Source of the DNA: an uncultured Clostridia bacterium | GTDB taxonomy: Bacteria; Bacillota; Clostridia; Peptostreptococcales; Anaerovoracaceae | NCBI GenBank assembly: GCA_934255435.1 | Contig: CAKQNZ010000048.1 | Location: 1 to 13,895, forward strand | Length of the DNA stretch: 13,895 bases | Direction of reading: 5' to 3' | Part shown: positions 7,120-13,895 of the stretch, piece by piece | Layout: every line of letters begins with the position of its first letter | Position numbering within the stretch: the stretch's first letter is position 1 | Program-made: the position numbers and the translations under genes | Notes under the pieces: generated by a model | The model's database searches: none | What the model was told of the DNA's origin: nothing | The model's input: the letters and a program-made list of their open reading frames with translations, nothing else

Positions 7120-7953
7120 ATGGGATCAATAGTAACACCTGCTGTCATAGTAGCAGTTATAGGTCTGGTTGCAGGTATCATCCTGACAGTAGCATCGAAG
7201 CTCATGTATGTGCCTGTTGACGAAAGAGTCGCAGCAGTAAGAGAAGCTCTTCCTGGAGCAAACTGCGGTGCCTGCGGATATGCAGGATGCGATGACTACG
7301 CAGCAGCACTTGGTGCAGATCCAAGCGTCAGCACTACACTCTGTCCTGTAGGCGGAGCAGCAGTAGCAGCTGAGATCGCAGGCATCATGGGCGTAGAAGC
7401 CGGAGATGTCGAAGCTAAAGTCGCAACAGTTATGTGCGCAGGAAACAATGCAGTGACAAAGCAGATCATGGAAGCCGACAGGATCCATACATGCAAGGCT
7501 GCAAAGAACTTCTTCGGCGGTCAGTGGGCATGTCCTCACGGATGTCTCGGTCTTGGAGACTGCGTGGTGGAATGTGCTTACGACGCTATCAGAGTCATCA
7601 ACGGCGTTGCAGTAGTAGACAAAGAAGCCTGCGTAGGATGCGGAGCATGTGCAAAAGCATGTCCTAACCACATCATCGACATGGTAGGCGAAAAGAGCAA
7701 GGTATACGTTGCCTGCAGATCCGTTGCCAAAGGAGCAGCTACAAGAAAGGTATGCTCAGTCGGATGTATCGGATGCAGAAAATGCGAAAAGACTTGCAAG
7801 TTCGATGCTATCACTATCGAAAACAATCTTGCAAAGGTCGACTACGACAAGTGCAAGAACTGTGGTCTGTGTGCCAAGGAGTGTCCTACAGGTGCTATCA
7901 TAAACCTCAGAAAGAAAAAAGCACCGGCTAAACCGGTCGCAAAAGAAGCGTAG
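7120..7953 (+). CDS. rnfB: RnfB, ferredoxin-accepting iron-sulfur subunit of the Rnf complex
   Basis: RnfB is the electron entry subunit, taking electrons from reduced ferredoxin. An N-terminal membrane helix (about residues 7-28) anchors it. Next is the Fe-S domain GANCGACGYAGC (C49, C52, C57, with C75). Two ferredoxin-like double-cluster regions follow: C138-C152 with CVGCGACAKACP (171-182), and CSVGCIGCRKCEKTC (212-226) with CKNCGLCAKECP (245-256). At least five [4Fe-4S] clusters are expected. The extra cysteines C106, C125 and C199 leave room for another. The 277-residue length fits the clostridial form, which has more clusters than the proteobacterial one. The tail is Lys/Ala/Pro-rich. 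The start at 7120 has a strong GGAGGGAGG site. This is the last gene of the operon, ending 76 bases before the terminator. Confidence 0.96.
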   Translation: MGSIVTPAVIVAVIGLVAGIILTVASKLMYVPVDERVAAVREALPGANCGACGYAGCDDYAAALGADPSVSTTLCPVGGAAVAAEIAGIMGVEAGDVEAKVATVMCAGNNAVTKQIMEADRIHTCKAAKNFFGGQWACPHGCLGLGDCVVECAYDAIRVINGVAVVDKEACVGCGACAKACPNHIIDMVGEKSKVYVACRSVAKGAATRKVCSVGCIGCRKCEKTCKFDAITIENNLAKVDYDKCKNCGLCAKECPTGAIINLRKKKAPAKPVAKEA

Positions 7954-7980
7954 ACCTGCAGTATATACAAATGAATCTTC

Positions 7981-8012
7981 GTCATAGCAGCTGCCGTAAA
8001 AGCAGCGTATGA
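7981..8012 (+). other. imperfect hairpin in the rnf 3' untranslated region
   Basis: GTCATA...GCTGC pairs with GCAGC.TATGAC around a short loop (cgtaaaa), with a three-base bulge on one side and one base on the other. It lies between the rnfB stop and the terminator hairpin and is not followed by a T-run. It may protect the 3' end of the mRNA. Predicted by eye only. Confidence 0.4.
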
Positions 8013-8029
8013 CAATAATAAAGCGATAT

Positions 8030-8064
8030 AACACACCTGTACGATGCGTACAGGTGTGTTTTTT
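8030..8064 (+). terminator. intrinsic terminator of the rnf operon
   Basis: AACACACCTGTAC (8030-8042) and GTACAGGTGTGTT (8048-8060) form a perfect 13-bp stem around the loop GATGC. A run of six T residues (8059-8064) follows. This is a textbook Rho-independent terminator 76 bases after rnfB. In the other direction the stem is preceded by only a short A-poor stretch, so it acts mainly on the plus strand. Confidence 0.93.
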
Positions 8065-8068
8065 CGTG

Positions 8069-8312
8069 GTGCGCCCGGCGGCGCACATTTCTAAAGGGGC
8101 AAAGTCCCGAATTCGTCCGGTAGCGGGAAGAAGATACCTGAACACCAAGGGTGTCTGTCGTGATGCAGAATACCCTTGCATCGCTGGGCAGACCTTCTGA
8201 AGGAGATGCAGGCGATTCACTGGTCTTACTGTGATACAGGTCAAAGTCCGGCAGCCGCACAGGATCATCTGTGACAGATGAGAAAGATGGATCGAGCTGA
8301 AGGAATGTGTGC
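8069..8312 (+). ncRNA. group II intron 5' (domain I) remnant
   Basis: The segment opens with GTGCGCCCGGCGGCGCAC: the GUGCG 5' end typical of group II introns, folding as a 7-bp stem with a CGGC loop. It then shows, in the usual order, AAAGGGGCAAAGTCCCGAA (compare the family's AGGGTGAAAGTCCC), CCAAGGGTGTCTGTCGTGA (compare AAGGGTGTCCRTCGTGA) and TCTGAAGGA. These are domain I landmarks recalled from bacterial group II introns. No reverse-transcriptase frame and no domain V hairpin is visible downstream, so only a fragment remains. The right edge at ~8312 is estimated from the switch to AT-rich sequence. The left edge is four bases after the terminator T-run; insertion beside terminators is the known habit of class C introns, but I cannot assign the class. 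A different structured RNA is the alternative. Confidence 0.6.
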
Positions 8313-8573
8313 GCTGTTTTATACACTATTGTCAAAGATAAAGTTCGGAAATCTGCATGATGATGCGCATATTTTTGAAGAATTTCTATTTAAAAACAAG
8401 ACGTTTTTCTGTAGAATTTATATCATTTGGAAGAAAATTTCCTGTAAAAAGTGTTGAAAATAATGTACTTTTACAGGTGCAAAAACGACAACATAATGAT
8501 AAAAAACGTGAAAATACAACGCTTTTCGATGAATTCAGGTCGTTTATGACCTCAAACGGAGCCTGCAGCAATA

Positions 8574-8591
8574 TTGTTAAAAAAATAACTA
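8574..8591. promoter_or_regulatory. candidate Rex (NADH/NAD+ sensor) binding site
   Basis: TTGTTAA-AAAA-ATAACTA matches the clostridial Rex consensus TTGTTAA-N4-TTAACAA at 12 of 14 positions. Rex often controls hydrogenase and NADH-reoxidation genes, so the function would fit. However, the site is about 130 bases upstream of the nearest promoter candidate, and the region is so AT-rich that a chance match is plausible. Confidence 0.28.
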
Positions 8592-8722
8592 TCTGGAAAT
8601 TTATTTCGCAAAAAACAGCTCAGAATGTGTGAAAATACAGCATTAAAATGATGAAAATTCATTAAAAAACCGAGCATATCATCAAAAAAAGGGTTTTTAT
8701 ATAAAAGATAGCAAGATAGTAC

Positions 8723-8751
8723 TGGACAAGATTCTGTAAATTCCGTAATAT
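8723..8751 (+). promoter_or_regulatory. promoter candidate 1 for hydCBA
   Basis: TGGACA (8723-8728) and TAATAT (8746-8751) are separated by 17 bases, with A/T-rich runs upstream that could serve as an UP element. Transcription would start near 8758, leaving a leader of about 80 bases. Confidence 0.45.
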
Positions 8752-8755
8752 ATTA

Positions 8756-8784
8756 TTGCAAGCATTTATAAATTTCAGTAAAAT
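8756..8784 (+). promoter_or_regulatory. promoter candidate 2 for hydCBA
   Basis: TTGCAA (8756-8761) and TAAAAT (8779-8784) are separated by 17 bases. Transcription would start near 8791, about 46 bases before the hydC start codon. Together with candidate 1 this gives closely spaced tandem promoters; either may be the real one. Confidence 0.5.
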
Positions 8785-8836
8785 TTGATTAAAAAGATTG
8801 GTTAAATTATGTCAGATTAGTTAATTAGGAGGAATC

Positions 8837-9325
8837 ATGGATTACAACGAAATGAGCAAAACGATTGATGCCATCGTAGAGCGTCATGCAGATCGTAAGC
8901 CAATTGTTGCTATTCTGCAGGATATCCAGGAAGAGTACAGATACCTGCCAAAAGAAGCATTGTTTTATCTTGCGAAAGCTATAAACGTGAGTATTGCGAA
9001 GATCTACAGTGTAGCGACATTTTATGAGAACTTTTCTCTCGAACCGAAAGGAAAGTACGTTATCAAGATATGCGATGGTACAGCATGTCACGTTAGAAAA
9101 TCTATCCCAATTCTGAATGCGCTGAGAGACAAGCTTGATCTTTCCAGCGAGAAGAAGACGACATCAGACGAGATGTTCACTGTAGAGACAGTATCATGTC
9201 TGGGAGCATGCGGCCTGGCACCTGTTCTGACAGTGAACGACAAGGTGTATCCGGCAATGACACCGGATTCAGCTACAGCCCTGATCGACGAATTATCAGA
9301 GGAGGGTAATGATGAGAATAAATAA
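8837..9325 (+). CDS. hydC: HydC, NuoE-like [2Fe-2S] subunit of the trimeric [FeFe]-hydrogenase
   Basis: HydC is the small thioredoxin-fold [2Fe-2S] subunit of the soluble HydABC hydrogenase, homologous to NuoE of complex I. It takes part in electron transfer beside the flavin subunit HydB. The four cluster cysteines are seen in CDGTACHVRKS (~79-89) and CLGACGLAPVL (~121-131). The N-terminal ~60 residues (helical, with ILQDIQEEYRYLP) match the NuoE helical bundle. The 162-residue length is normal. The start at 8837 has the ribosome site TTAGGAGG. The 3' end overlaps hydB by 14-17 bases, which implies translational coupling. The absence of other complex I genes and the downstream hydA rule out a Nuo operon. 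Confidence 0.94.
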   Translation: MDYNEMSKTIDAIVERHADRKPIVAILQDIQEEYRYLPKEALFYLAKAINVSIAKIYSVATFYENFSLEPKGKYVIKICDGTACHVRKSIPILNALRDKLDLSSEKKTTSDEMFTVETVSCLGACGLAPVLTVNDKVYPAMTPDSATALIDELSEEGNDENK

Positions 9326-11189
9326 CAGAACTGAAATCAAGAATTACAGAGAAAAATTCCTGAATGAACTGGACAGACAGAAGAAAAAGATTTATGTCTG
9401 CGGCGGAACAGGGTGTGTTGCCGGCGGTTCGATGGATATTTTCGATAAAATACAGGAAATCATTGAAGCTAAAGGTCTCAAATGCGAAGTCATCCTGGAG
9501 GAAGACGGATGCGTCGAAACAATAGGACTCAAGAAGAGCGGATGTCATGGATTCTGCGAGATGGGTCCGGTCCTGAGAATAGAACCTGCCAAGCTGTTCT
9601 ACCTAAAGGTCAGCGTAGATGACTGCGAAGAGATAGTAGAAAAATCAATAATAGGCGATGAGATCGTAGAAAGACTCATTTATACAGAAGAAGGCAAGAC
9701 TTATCCGGTGCAGGAAGAGATACCGTTCTACAAACATCAGACAAGAACAGTTCTCGAAGACTGCGGACAGATAGACGCAGAATCCATAAACGAATATATC
9801 GCTTACGGCGGATACAGCTCGCTGGAAAAATGTCTTTTCGACATCACAAGAGACGATATAGTCAAAACTATATATGATTCGAACCTCAGAGGAAGAGGCG
9901 GCGGCGGATTCCCTGCAGGCAGGAAATGGCAGCAGGTGAAGAACCAGAAAGCCGAAATGAAATATGTCGTATGTAACGGCGACGAAGGAGACCCGGGTGC
10001 ATTCATGGACAGAAGTATCATGGAGGGCGATCCTCACAAACTCCTGGAAGGTATGATAATCGCAGGTTATGCTGCAGGTGCGAAGGAAGGTTACATATAC
10101 GTTCGTGCTGAATACCCTCTCGCTGTACACAGACTTGATATAGCAATAGAACAGGCAAGAGCCGAAGGGATCCTGGGCGAGAACATTCTCGGAACGGATT
10201 TCTCATTCGATATACATATCGTAAAGGGCGCAGGTGCGTTCGTATGCGGTGAAGGAAGTGCCCTCACTACTTCCATCGAAGGCAACAGAGGTATGCCTCG
10301 TGTAAAACCGCCAAGAACAGTAGAACATGGTCTCTTCAACCAGCCTACCCTGCTGAACAACGTAGAGACATTCGCCAATGTTCCTATCATCATCGCAAAG
10401 GGTGCTGAATGGTACAAGTCCATCGGACCTGAAGCAAGTCCGGGAACAAAAGCATTCGCCCTTACAGGTAACATTTCCAACACAGGCCTCATTGAAGTCC
10501 CTATGGGAACAACGCTGAGAAAGATCATCTTCGACATAGGCGGAGGTATCAGAGGCGGCAAGAAGTTCAAGGCAGTACAGATAGGCGGACCGTCAGGTGC
10601 ATGTCTTACTGAAGAACATCTCGACCTGCCGCTGGATTTCGACAGCCTCAAGAAAGTCGGAGCAATGATAGGTTCAGGCGGTCTGGTAGTAATGGATGAA
10701 GATACATGTATGGTAGAAGTTGCAAGATTCTTTATGAACTTTACACAGAACGAATCATGCGGTAAATGTGTACCATGCAGAGAAGGTACCAGAAGAATGC
10801 TGGATATCCTCGAAAAGATCGTAGCCGGAAATGGTGAAATGAGCGATCTCGATACTCTGGAGCAGCTTGCTGACACTATCAAGTCCACAGCTCTCTGCGG
10901 ACTTGGAAAAACTGCAGCAAACCCTGTAGTATCCACACTGAAATATTTCAGAGACGAATATGTTGAACATATCGTCGAAAAGAAGTGCAGGACTCACAAC
11001 TGCCAGGCATTGAAGAAACTTTACATAGACGCAGAAGCGTGCAAGGGATGTTCCCTCTGCTCCAAAGTCTGTCCTGTCAATGCCATATCCGGCAAAGTCA
11101 AGGAGCCGTTCGTTATCGATGCAGCTAAATGCATCAAGTGCGGTGCCTGCATAGAGAAGTGTAAGTTCGGTGCGGTGAAGGAGGATTAA
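9312..11189 (+). CDS. hydB: HydB, NuoF-like flavin/NADH subunit of the trimeric [FeFe]-hydrogenase
   Basis: HydB binds FMN and NAD(H) and is the flavin site at which bifurcating hydrogenases couple NADH and ferredoxin to H2. Domains, numbered with residue 1 at the ATG at 9309: an N-terminal [2Fe-2S] thioredoxin-like domain (C31, C36, C79, C83); a 51K-type FMN/NADH core with GRGGGGFPAGRKWQ (195-208), NGDEGDPGAF (223-232) and GAGAFVCGEGSAL (307-319); a [4Fe-4S] site SCGKCVPC with C530 (483-530); and a C-terminal double ferredoxin motif CKGCSLCSKVCP (578-589) and CIKCGACIEKC (608-618). The total of about 626 residues matches Thermotoga-type HydB. Two ATGs lie in tandem: 9309 is 3 bases from AGGAGG and 9312 is 6 bases away, so 9312 is preferred. 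The gene overlaps hydC and is followed by hydA after two bases. Confidence 0.95.
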   Translation: MRINNRTEIKNYREKFLNELDRQKKKIYVCGGTGCVAGGSMDIFDKIQEIIEAKGLKCEVILEEDGCVETIGLKKSGCHGFCEMGPVLRIEPAKLFYLKVSVDDCEEIVEKSIIGDEIVERLIYTEEGKTYPVQEEIPFYKHQTRTVLEDCGQIDAESINEYIAYGGYSSLEKCLFDITRDDIVKTIYDSNLRGRGGGGFPAGRKWQQVKNQKAEMKYVVCNGDEGDPGAFMDRSIMEGDPHKLLEGMIIAGYAAGAKEGYIYVRAEYPLAVHRLDIAIEQARAEGILGENILGTDFSFDIHIVKGAGAFVCGEGSALTTSIEGNRGMPRVKPPRTVEHGLFNQPTLLNNVETFANVPIIIAKGAEWYKSIGPEASPGTKAFALTGNISNTGLIEVPMGTTLRKIIFDIGGGIRGGKKFKAVQIGGPSGACLTEEHLDLPLDFDSLKKVGAMIGSGGLVVMDEDTCMVEVARFFMNFTQNESCGKCVPCREGTRRMLDILEKIVAGNGEMSDLDTLEQLADTIKSTALCGLGKTAANPVVSTLKYFRDEYVEHIVEKKCRTHNCQALKKLYIDAEACKGCSLCSKVCPVNAISGKVKEPFVIDAAKCIKCGACIEKCKFGAVKED

Positions 11190-11191
11190 TA

Positions 11192-12901
11192 ATGACTGCA
11201 GGAAATAATCAGAGAACCATGATAATCAACGGTATGCCTGTACCGATCGAGGGTGAGAAAAATATACTTGATGTTATCAGGAAAGCCGGATTCGATATGC
11301 CTACACTCTGCTACTACTCAAAGCTTTCGACTTACGGAGCATGCAGAATGTGTATCGTCGAAGACAAAAAAGGCACGATAATGGCATCATGTTCGACTCC
11401 TCCAAGAGCAGGCATGGAAATAAAGACAAATACGCCAAGACTTCAGGAATACAGGAAGATGATCCTGGAACTGATGCTGGCTGACCATAACAGAGACTGT
11501 ATAACTTGTGAAAAACGTTCAAACTGTCAGCTCCAGGAACTGGCAGCAAGGTTCGGAGTAGATAAAGTAAGATTCGAAACATACAGTATGGACGGTACTA
11601 TAGACGATTCATCCCCGGCTATCATACGTCATCCGGACAAGTGTATACTCTGCGGTGACTGCGTGCGTATGTGTGACGAAATACAGAATGTAGGTGCTAT
11701 CGATTTCGTACACAGAGGCTCGAAGATGAACGTAGAGGCAGCATTCAACATGCCGCTGGCAGAATCCAACTGCGTCAACTGCGGACAGTGTGCTGCAGTA
11801 TGTCCTACAGCTGCCATCACTATCAGAAGCGATGTGCAGAGAGTTTGGGAAATGCTCAACGATGACAATATCATCGTGCAGGCTCAGATCGCTCCGGCAG
11901 TACGTGTTGCTCTCGGCGACGAGTTCGGTATACCTAAGGGTACTAACGTAATGGGCAAGATGGTCGCAGCTATGAGAAAGATGGGCTTCGATGAAGTATA
12001 TGATACAGCAACAGGCGCTGACCTGACTGTAATGGAAGAGTCAGCTGAACTGCTGGAAAGACTCAAGACAGGAGAAAAACTGCCTCTGCTGACATCATGT
12101 TGTCCTGCATGGTTCAAGTATGTTGAGACTTTCCATCCTGACCTTAAAGAAAACGTATCCAGCTGCAAATCTCCTATGGAGATGTTCGGTGCAGTCCTCA
12201 AGGAAAAAGCAGCGAACGAAGGTCTGAACGTAGGCAACAAGGCTAAGAAGACCAAGGTGATCGCAGTAATGCCTTGTACAGCCAAGAAATACGAAGTAAA
12301 GAGAGATGAATTCAACTACGGCGATGAGCCGGCAGTAGACATTTCGATAACTACTCAGGAACTGGCTGCAATGATCAGAGAAGCCGGACTGAAATTCGAA
12401 GAGATCCTGCCTGAAGCAGTAGATACACCGTTCAGCATCGCCAGCGGAGCCGGAATCATATTCGGCGTGACAGGCGGTGTAACAGAGGCAGTTATCCGTG
12501 CAATCGCAGGCAATGACAGAGCTGCAGTAGAGCAGATCGCATTTACAGGCGTCAGAGGTTTTGACGGAGTCAAGGAAGTCAAAGTACCTTACGGTGAACG
12601 TGAACTTTCCATAGCTATCGTCAGCGGACTGCGCAATGCTGAGAACCTTCTCAATGCTGTCAAAGCAGGTGAAGTATACTACGACTTCATCGAGGTGATG
12701 GCGTGCAGAGGCGGATGTATCGCAGGTGCAGGACAGCCGTTCGATCCTAAGAATATGGCAAGAGAAGAAAGAGCAACAGGAATGTATGATACAGACAGGA
12801 TGACAAGCGTCCGTGTATCACAGAACAACCCTATAACAGACGCTCTCTATGACGGCATACTCAAGGGCCACAATGCTCACAGACTGCTGCACTACAAATA
12901 A
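11192..12901 (+). CDS. hydA: HydA, catalytic [FeFe]-hydrogenase subunit
   Basis: HydA carries the H-cluster that reduces protons or oxidises H2. The 569-residue protein has, in order: a [2Fe-2S] plant-type ferredoxin domain (C40, C51, C54, C67); a His/Cys3 [4Fe-4S] site (H99, C103, C106, C112); two ferredoxin clusters, CILCGDCVRMC (151-161) and CVNCGQCAAVCP (194-205); and the H-domain with TSCCPAW (301-307), SCKSP (324-328), MPCTAKKYE (360-368) and MACRGGCIAGAGQP (503-516). All H-cluster ligands (C304, C362, C505, C509), the proton-transfer cysteine C303 and the MEES glutamates (281-284) are present, so it should be active. It lacks the extra C-terminal [2Fe-2S] domain found in some longer HydA proteins. 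The ATG at 11192 has an AAGGAGG site. Maturation genes hydEFG are not in the window. Confidence 0.97.
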   Translation: MTAGNNQRTMIINGMPVPIEGEKNILDVIRKAGFDMPTLCYYSKLSTYGACRMCIVEDKKGTIMASCSTPPRAGMEIKTNTPRLQEYRKMILELMLADHNRDCITCEKRSNCQLQELAARFGVDKVRFETYSMDGTIDDSSPAIIRHPDKCILCGDCVRMCDEIQNVGAIDFVHRGSKMNVEAAFNMPLAESNCVNCGQCAAVCPTAAITIRSDVQRVWEMLNDDNIIVQAQIAPAVRVALGDEFGIPKGTNVMGKMVAAMRKMGFDEVYDTATGADLTVMEESAELLERLKTGEKLPLLTSCCPAWFKYVETFHPDLKENVSSCKSPMEMFGAVLKEKAANEGLNVGNKAKKTKVIAVMPCTAKKYEVKRDEFNYGDEPAVDISITTQELAAMIREAGLKFEEILPEAVDTPFSIASGAGIIFGVTGGVTEAVIRAIAGNDRAAVEQIAFTGVRGFDGVKEVKVPYGERELSIAIVSGLRNAENLLNAVKAGEVYYDFIEVMACRGGCIAGAGQPFDPKNMAREERATGMYDTDRMTSVRVSQNNPITDALYDGILKGHNAHRLLHYK

Positions 12902-12942
12902 AATTTGTCCTTTCTAATTACCTAATAGATATAATAAAGTAC

Positions 12943-12983
12943 AACGATGACGGGGATCACATTATGTGGTCCTCTCGTCGTTT
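12943..12983 (+). terminator. hairpin after hydA, probable terminator
   Basis: AACGATGACGGGGATCACA pairs imperfectly (several G-U pairs and a bulge) with TGTGGTCCTCTCGTCGTT around a short loop. It lies about 40 bases after the hydA stop. The following T-run is only three bases, so termination may be weak; the position still argues for the end of the hyd transcript. Confidence 0.5.
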
Positions 12984-13194
12984 CAGAAAAGATACGTGAT
13001 GATACAGTAATGTGTGATAACGGCATAAATATATATCCGGTCATGTAAAGCTGGCTTTGCACACTAAGTACTTTCTATGGCTGCGGGCCGTAATGTGCCG
13101 GAGAGTATGACGGCAGAGAACAGATATATTTAAATAGAGGCGTGAACCGGTTGACTTTTGATGGTCTGTATGATACCATTAAAAAACAGTCGAT
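12984..13194 (+). other. intergenic stretch between hydA and the binding-protein gene
   Basis: No gene was recognised here. At 13151-13179 lies a weak promoter-like pair, TTGACT-17-TACCAT, over which the inverted repeat ATGGT...ACCAT (13161-13179) could serve as an operator. A short GC-rich patch at ~13080-13115 (GGGCCGTAATGTGCCGG, then ACGGC) could fold, but I do not recognise it as a known riboswitch. Confidence 0.4.
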
Positions 13195-13223
13195 TTGATG
13201 TTTTAACACGATAAAGCAATAAT
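13195..13223 (+). promoter_or_regulatory. promoter candidate of the binding-protein gene
   Basis: TTGATG (13195-13200) and AATAAT (13218-13223) are 17 bases apart, leaving a leader of about 30 bases to the ATG at 13259, with GAGAGGAAG as the ribosome site. Confidence 0.4.
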
Positions 13224-13258
13224 GAAATGTTAGATTAAACGAAAAGAGAGGAAGAAAA

Positions 13259-13895
13259 ATGAAAAAGAAATTATTTGCGATATCAATGGCTGCAGTGATG
13301 ATATTCACTATGTTCGCATTCACAGGATGCGGAGACAGCGACAAGAAAGATACAGCTTCAAAGGACACTATCGTCATAGGTCTCGACGACACATTCGCAC
13401 CTATGGGATTCCGTGACAAGGACGGCAATCTGGTTGGCTTCGACATAGATCTTGCCAATGCAGTAGCGAAGGAACTGGGCATGAAGGCCGAATTCCAGCC
13501 TATCGACTGGGACGCCAAGGAGATGGAACTCAAAAAAGGCAATATCGACTGCGTATGGAACGGAATGTCCATAACTCCTGAGAGAGAAGAGAGCATGGCG
13601 CTTTCCAACAAATACCTCAACAACAAGATCGTCCTGATGGCAATGAAGGACTCAGACACAGACGTGAAGAAATCAACGGAACTCGCTGACCTTAAGATAG
13701 GTACTCAGGCTGATTCATCAGCACTGGAAATGCTCAAGAAAAACGAGTCATACGACAAGTTCAAGGACAACATCAGTGAATACAAGACATACGATGCAGC
13801 TATCCTGGACCTGAAGGCAGGAAGACTCGATGTCATCGCTGTGGACCAGGTACTGGGAGAATACACTAACAAGAACCTGGACGGCGCTATGAAGG
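13259..13895 (+). CDS. amino-acid-type ABC transporter substrate-binding lipoprotein (3' end outside window)
   Basis: The frame is open to the right edge, so only the first 212 residues are visible; the family is usually about 260-280. The N-terminus MKKKLFAIS, a hydrophobic stretch and the lipobox FTGC (Cys24) mark a lipoprotein anchored outside the membrane. The rest is a family 3 solute-binding domain (polar amino acids, glutamine, arginine or cystine type): FAPMGFRDKDGNLVGFDIDL (~46-65) is the classic signature, then WNGMSITPEREESM (~99-112), and LKIGTQADSSALEML (~145-159) at the inter-lobe crossing. Permease and ATPase genes probably follow beyond the window. The ligand cannot be read from the sequence. 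The gene is on the same strand as hydCBA but has its own promoter region, so it is probably a separate unit. Confidence 0.92.
   Translation, partial: MKKKLFAISMAAVMIFTMFAFTGCGDSDKKDTASKDTIVIGLDDTFAPMGFRDKDGNLVGFDIDLANAVAKELGMKAEFQPIDWDAKEMELKKGNIDCVWNGMSITPEREESMALSNKYLNNKIVLMAMKDSDTDVKKSTELADLKIGTQADSSALEMLKKNESYDKFKDNISEYKTYDAAILDLKAGRLDVIAVDQVLGEYTNKNLDGAMK

Larger units (their letters stand above)
8313..8836 (+). other. AT-rich upstream region of the hydrogenase operon
   Basis: About 520 bases without a believable gene. A 91-codon frame (8357-8632) is AT-driven, lacks a ribosome site and matches nothing I know. The stretch holds many A- and T-runs, two copies of GTGAAAATACA (at about 8509 and 8629), a Rex-box-like palindrome and two promoter candidates just before hydC. 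The length suggests that control elements of the hydrogenase operon sit here. Confidence 0.6.

Noticed and set aside
3057..7953. Na+-translocating NADH:quinone reductase (Nqr)
   Set aside because: The homologous operon would carry NqrA and the flavodoxin-reductase-like NqrF. Here RnfC and the multi-cluster RnfB are present, which defines Rnf.
8085..8135. FMN riboswitch before the hydrogenase operon
   Set aside because: GGGGCAAAGTCCCGAA looks superficially similar, but the conserved RFN-element core (AGGGTGAAATTCCC followed by CCGGCGGT) is absent, and the surrounding order fits group II intron domain I better.
8357..8632. 91-codon open frame in the AT-rich region
   Set aside because: No ribosome site, and an amino-acid make-up expected of translated AT-rich DNA; no recognisable domain.
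8837..11189. NuoE/NuoF of respiratory complex I
   Set aside because: The adjacent hydA, the extra N-terminal [2Fe-2S] and C-terminal ferredoxin domains of the NuoF-like protein, and the lack of membrane Nuo genes identify a HydABC hydrogenase.
13075..13659. 194-codon minus-strand frame at the right end
   Set aside because: Shadow of the substrate-binding lipoprotein gene, which has a lipobox, a ribosome site and a clear family signature on the plus strand.

Overview
The window looks like the chromosome of a strictly anaerobic, fermentative member of the Clostridia (Bacillota). The evidence is the clostridial gene order rnfCDGEAB, a trimeric [FeFe]-hydrogenase operon, strong AGGAGG ribosome sites, near-exclusive AGA for arginine in the highly expressed genes, and AT-rich promoter regions. 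No finer taxonomic placement is justified from the sequence alone.

Layout. (1) Positions 1-3050 hold two minus-strand genes. One is an activating enzyme for a glycyl radical enzyme (184-1170) with its own extended -10 promoter. The other is a GAF/PAS-like LuxR-type regulator (1666-2979). Between them is a gene-free stretch with a 91-bp tandem repeat in two copies. The first ~90 bases may hold the tail of a decayed ABC-transporter ATPase. (2) Positions 3057-7953 are a tightly packed plus-strand operon, rnfC-rnfD-rnfG-rnfE-rnfA-rnfB, closed by a near-perfect intrinsic terminator at 8030-8064. (3) Positions 8065-8836 hold no gene. The first ~245 bases, starting four bases after the terminator T-run, resemble the 5' part (domain I) of a group II intron; the rest is an AT-rich promoter region. 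(4) Positions 8837-12901 are the hydrogenase operon hydC-hydB-hydA. (5) After a 357-base gap with a hairpin and promoters, an amino-acid-type ABC transporter lipoprotein gene (13259 onward) runs off the right edge.

How the genes work together. Rnf oxidises reduced ferredoxin with NAD+ and pumps Na+ or H+. HydABC couples NADH plus reduced ferredoxin to H2 (or the reverse). Side by side they balance ferredoxin, NADH and H2 while energising the membrane. The solute-binding protein and the radical activase fit a fermenter of amino acids or small organic substrates, but neither is tied to the energy genes by operon structure.

The main oddity is that rnfC has no head. Its reading frame begins in the middle of the conserved N-terminal domain at 3057, without a ribosome site, directly against the opposite-strand regulator, and base composition and codon use change at the same point. 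This is either a real rearrangement or an assembly join. The other items worth a second look are the intron remnant beside the rnf terminator, the tandem repeat, and a cysteine-rich tail on RnfE. I found no clearly new multi-gene system in this window.
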